Below, one piece after another: positions 59,993 through 64,000 of a DNA stretch of 64,000 bases (the first letter of the stretch is position 1; every line of letters starts with the position of its first letter). The notes beneath the pieces were generated by a model. That model saw nothing but the letters and a program-made list of their open reading frames with translations, searched no databases and was not told the origin of the DNA. Source of the stretch: Dactylonectria macrodidyma (lineage: Eukaryota; Ascomycota; Sordariomycetes; Hypocreales; Nectriaceae); assembly GCA_020744425.1 (NCBI GenBank), contig JAGMUV010000009.1, forward strand, positions 2,170,001 to 2,234,000, written 5' to 3'. The position numbers were made by a program, and so were the translations under genes.

Positions 59993-61948
59993 AGTTGCAA
60001 GGGGGCCGATGTTATGGAAAGTTTAGTGAAAGATCGACGGCGAAGAGATTGGAGTAGAAAACGGTTTGGAGAGATATGGCAGCGTGAGAGGTGGTTTGGG
60101 AGAAGCAGTGAAATTCAATGTAGCTAGTCGCAAAGGTGAAAGAGCATAGTGGGGGTTGAAGGTGTAGTAGTGGAGTAGTAAGGTGCCTAGAGCAGTAAGC
60201 AAACCTAGGCGACAGGGTGTGTCAATGCTGAGATTTGGTTGGCGTGGTACACTTGCAGAGCGTCAATAGCAACAAGCACAACAACAGGCGCCATGATTCG
60301 ACCGAGCAGGACTCGTTTCCATGAGGAGACGAACTTTTTGACCAGTGCGAGCATAGGTCTACAACTTAGTAGTACCTATGGACGCAAGCTGGGAAGTAAG
60401 CTTGGGAGTGCTAGGAAACGTCGAGAATAATGCAATAGGATGCGTAAGTTACGGCACAGGACGTCTCCTACCTAGTCAATACGTGGTAGACCTTAGGTAC
60501 CTCGGTACCTAGAGTTTGCATGGTCCCTCATGATTGCGCGTCCAGTGCATCTCGCCTGTTTGATGGCCTACTACGTGGGTACAGAGTAACAAGCGGAGGA
60601 CCGTTTCCACCGTCAACCATCTGTCTCTGCTTCTCACCCTATCCATGTACTTTGGTACTCAGAGATGCGCCAGAACAGGGATAGAACACAGTAGAGCGGT
60701 AGAGCCAGGGAGACCTGGAAAACGACGTGGAATTTTGCATCTTGTCTTGGACTTGAGCGATGGGTTCCAACGCCCAAGCTCGTTCTAGGATCGTCCAAGC
60801 TTGCATTGACCACGCTGCACAGTTCCAGAAGAAGCAACGTCTTCAAGTCGAACTAGAGGCGATCCCACCAAAGACGTCAAACTACCCCACCACGACTACG
60901 ACCCTGGGGGTACTTCAGTGTGTGTTCGTGCCGCCACCGACTGCCACCACGTCCACCGCCCTTATGAACCCAAAGTCACGACACTGAGTTATCAAAGAAG
61001 AACAAGGGAGGATTTTTGTCCACTACTTCATCTAGGTTCATGTCAAGTCTTTGAACCTAATCATCTACGTAACTTACATAGGTACCTACCTTACATACTA
61101 TCATCATGTCATGCATGTGTCATGAACTTGAGGTAGGTACCTGCCCACTGTAATTAGGTACTACCGCACGTAGTAGCGACAGCGTCTTGCTTCGGACAAA
61201 CGCTAGTGGGGTTTGCCTTGTGTTGTTGTTTTTAGGTCCTCACCCAGACTCAATCACAAACTTCCTTCAATATTAAGTACAGTAGATGTATCTACCACAC
61301 CCTCGATACTCTCTAGGTACTTAAGATAGGTAACTCTCCCGTCCAGACCCACTCTCGCTCTTACGCTCTTCCCCTGTCCCTACCTACCTAGTTCACTACC
61401 CTCCCGTAAACTTATCCCTCCCATTCATCATTCCCACCCAGTTCAATCCGGCCCTGTCACAAAACCTACTACGTAGTACCCCAGGTCGGACTGTTCAGTC
61501 ACAGGCCAGTCCCTGTTGAACAAACTCAAGGTTCTGGACTCGCTGCGAGCGAACGCCACTGATTCAGGTAGTCGGCACCAACACCTGCGGCTTCCCGATT
61601 CAACTCCTCTCCTCAACATCATCTGTATCATTGTTCTCCTCTTCCTCCTCCTACCTCTCCTACCCCCGCCTCTACACATCCCTCTTCTGCCCATTTCTCA
61701 TTTTAGTATTGCATTCATCCCTGCCTTTGTCGCCTTCTTGCCACTTGAGCGACTCTTGCGACCCCGGCAATTTAGCAATCCAGCACTCAAGCAAACAAGT
61801 AGCTGAAGCCCGCGATGGCCAGGTACCAGTAGACCTTGGTTGGCATCTGTTTCTTTGCCGTCATCGTCGTCGCCCGCTGTCCATATTCATCCACCGCGCA
61901 ACTTCGCCCACGCTCCCCCAAAAGATAGCCAACCAGTCAAGTTCCAAA
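59993..61948. other. Intergenic region with clustered TAGGTACCTA motifs
   Basis: About 1.95 kb without a supported gene. It includes the dim-5 promoter on the left and a C/T-rich leader of the next gene on the right. TAGGTACCTA-like words cluster at 60493-60511, 61078-61090, 61131-61144 and about 61314-61335. Confidence 0.5.
60493..61144. repeat. Cluster of TAGGTACCTA-type palindromic motifs
   Basis: Four or more copies with the core GGTACC flanked by TA or CTA lie within 650 bases of gene-free DNA. Confidence 0.55.
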
Positions 61949-63007
61949 ATGGTGCGGTTTCAAATCACACCTCTCCTCTCTCCCCTCTGCCTCTCTTTGC
62001 TCCCGTCGGCATCTCCGTCTACTAACGTTTGAACCAACAGGGCTGTTGCTTCTCTCGCTCGTCCGGGCCCAACTCTCCCTACCCCGGCGGCGCCCCTAAC
62101 GCTTCCTCGCGCGCCATCAATCCTCCCCCATTATCACTCCCCGAACCAGCCCACGGCGACAGCCCTCGAGGCGCCTCCAGGCGTCATCGCCGCGAGCAAC
62201 GACCTCTAGATCAACACATCGATAAGCCTCTACGTCGCCACGAATGGTCCTCCCGCGATCGCTCCTGGACTAGGCGCGGCATCACCACCGAGCGCGCAGC
62301 TTTCTTCGACACTAGGGTCACAGGCCGCCCCGAGGTCTGGCAAACAATCCATGCCGCTCTGCAAGTCCTCTGGGACTCCGTCGAGCAAGACGCACAGGAT
62401 GACGGCGCAAATGGCCTCGCCACTGCCCAGATGATACTTTCCGCCGCCGAAATTTCCCTACCCACTGGCAACTTGGTCAATGGTGTATATGATGCCCTTG
62501 GCAACTACTACCAACTCCCCGAATGGGTCGTCTCAGATCCCCAGAACCTCGTCGTGGAGCCTGACGTTGGTGCTAAAGGCGATGCCTCCACCGCTGGCGA
62601 CGACACCACCGCTGAGGACGACATGACTGACGACGATGACGAGATAGATGGCAGGAAACGAGAAAAGGGCAAGGAAGTCATCGATGTGCGCGAGATGGTG
62701 TCCCTGCGAGCTAGACTCAGCGAGAATGGCCAAGACATCAATATCAGTATTGGCGAGTCAGAGATGGTGAAGAATGTTGCGAGGAAGATTGCCCAAGAGG
62801 CTGGTGTAAGTCTTCTTCCCCAAACCAAGTCATTGACACACGCCCAATCTTCGATCGAGAACAACACATTAACATGTCCCCAAGCTCGCTTCTACAAAGA
62901 AGATCCGGATAGCATACATGGGAAAGATGCTGAAAGAGAATTCGCCGCTCGGCGCCCAAGGCTGGCAGACTGGCCATATTGTCAATGCCCTCGTCTTCAA
63001 CCGCTAG
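61949..63007 (+). CDS. Ubiquitin-domain (UBTD/DC-UbP-like) protein with lipidation signal (296 aa)
   Basis: The start codon alone forms coding exon 1 (61949-61951). An 89-bp intron (GTGCGG donor, CTACTAAC branch, AACAG acceptor) follows, then exon 2 (62041-62805) and exon 3 (62885-63007). The protein begins MGCCFSRSSGPNSPYPGG, so Gly2 can be myristoylated and Cys3/Cys4 palmitoylated, which would put it on membranes. LDQHIDKPLRRHEW, TRVTGRPEVWQTIHAALQVLW, ATAQMILSAAEISLPTG and VYDALGNYYQLPEWVV form the conserved N-terminal ubiquitin-binding-like domain of UBTD proteins. An acidic linker leads to a ubiquitin-like C-terminus ending GWQTGHIVNALVFNR. The second intron ends in AAG after a TTAAC. 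UBTD proteins bind ubiquitin-conjugating enzymes in animals; the fungal role is not known to me. Confidence 0.88.
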
Positions 63008-63702
63008 CCTTACTTCACTCGCTCCACCGAAATTCACCTGCACCCATACAGATCACCTTCAAGGAGCGACCAATTTCTATCACGACGGCCCTCATTGCAC
63101 AATACCTCTTTTGTTGGCCGACACTCTATGCATCATCCGTATATGCATACCTCCTAACTCCTCCGAACATCGCTTATGCTTGCTCATGTCTGGATAATAC
63201 CCCTTGTTTCTTGTCTTGCCCGTCTAGTTCATGATACTTTTGCGGAGTTAATTGGGTGTGGTATTAGCGCTGCTCGTTTTTCTCACATATCCCCGTTTCC
63301 ATGAGTGCAGAGGCCGATTTGGATACCTACTAGTCTTGCCCCATCATTGCACCTCACGCTACATATTTATCACCTTCCCACCGTAACATGCCGTGGCTCA
63401 GTATAATCATAGATTAAAACATTGGGGGCATCCTTCGTCCCCCACTCAGACACACTCTAATTACCTACTCGTGACGGCCGATTCTACTTGGACCACATAT
63501 CATTGTTTGAAATCATTGTCTACCTAACCTGCTACATTTGACTCTACCGGGGGACCTTTTGCATAGCCTTTTGGTGGGAAAACACCCATTAACATGCTCC
63601 ACCCCTGACTCCGCTCCAATCATCGTCGTGGCTCTTGTCGTGCACCAGCACTCCTCGTTTAAACGGCTCAGGTATTCATGTCATCTCGGCGACTCTCCCA
63701 CC
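63008..63702. other. Convergent 3' region between the UBTD-like gene and beta-COP
   Basis: About 700 bases with no supported gene; both 3' untranslated regions should lie here. Confidence 0.5.
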
Positions 63703-64000
63703 CTACGCCGTCGACCCAATCTTGTTCAACCCCTTCAACGAGCCTAGGCTAAGTGCTAGACCCTGGGATCGACTTCTTATCCGAACGAAACCGGTAATGG
63801 GTCCGTCTTCGCCCTCCTTCTCAATGCTCAGGTTCGCAAGAGCGTCCTCGCCTGCATCATAGTTAGCAAGAAGTCACGCAACAACCCTAGGTCTGTTAAT
63901 ACTTACCGAATACACTGCGGGCGTAGAGGTTGGCACTCAGAAACTGGCAGTCGCCCTTCAGACTAGCCTCCGGCGTGAGACAGTTCATATTTGTGCATGC
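63703..64000 (-). CDS. SEC26: Coatomer subunit beta (beta-COP), C-terminus only (partial, runs off right edge)
   Basis: The last two exons on the minus strand are visible: one from beyond 64000 to 63907, and 63851-63703 after a 55-bp intron. They encode [31 protein letters not shown], then [34 protein letters not shown] and a TAG stop. This is the end of the beta-COP appendage, whose family signature includes CLTPE, GDC, ANLYA-S-FGEDAL and R-R-SQG-ALSLG. Beta-COP belongs to the COPI coat that carries cargo from the Golgi back to the ER. The rest of the gene lies outside the window. Confidence 0.9.

Overview
The window is nuclear DNA of a filamentous ascomycete. The signs are short 50-100 bp introns with GT...AG borders and CTAAC/CTGAC-type branch sites, pyrimidine-rich leaders, a DIM-5-type H3K9 methyltransferase, a heterokaryon-incompatibility (HET) gene relic, C-to-T stop codons typical of repeat-induced point mutation (RIP), and scattered TAGGTACCTA palindromes. 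Protein style points to the Sordariomycetes, perhaps Hypocreales or Glomerellales; the species cannot be told. No bacterial-type operon, CRISPR array or intact transposon was seen.

Layout. 1-7 kb: the start of a polyglutamine protein leaving the left edge (minus), a long gap, a two-exon Cys-rich small protein, and a six-exon cytochrome P450. 7-21 kb: a gap, then eIF5 with several upstream ORFs, a minus-strand THO-complex subunit 1 fused to a guanylate-kinase-like domain, and, divergent from it, the spliceosomal helicase Aquarius. 21-27 kb: mostly gene-free, with a decayed copy of the N-acetyl-glutamyl-phosphate reductase half of arg-6. 27-38 kb: eIF4G (plus) convergent with the DNA polymerase alpha catalytic subunit (minus). 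38-41 kb: a pol III tRNA-like unit beside an AT-rich patch. 41-51 kb: NatA auxiliary subunit, sphingosine kinase-like enzyme, a PCI-type protein, a BTB protein and a small, probably mitochondrial membrane protein. 51-55 kb: gene-poor. 55-64 kb: a HET-domain pseudogene, an orphan minus-strand ORF, dim-5, a doubly lipidated ubiquitin-domain protein whose start codon stands alone in exon 1, and the C-terminus of beta-COP leaving the right edge.

Most intact genes are housekeeping functions of gene expression (eIF5, eIF4G, THO, Aquarius, NatA), replication (Pol alpha) and trafficking (beta-COP). They are not a pathway cluster. The accessory material (P450, HET relic, arg-6 relic, tRNA-like unit, AT-rich patch) sits in the gaps. 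Gene models below were built by joining exons by hand and checking reading-frame phase; family calls rest on recognised motifs, not on searches. The most unusual items are the THO1-guanylate kinase fusion, the arg-6 relic, the weak-context uORFs of eIF5, and recurring AAG 3' splice sites.
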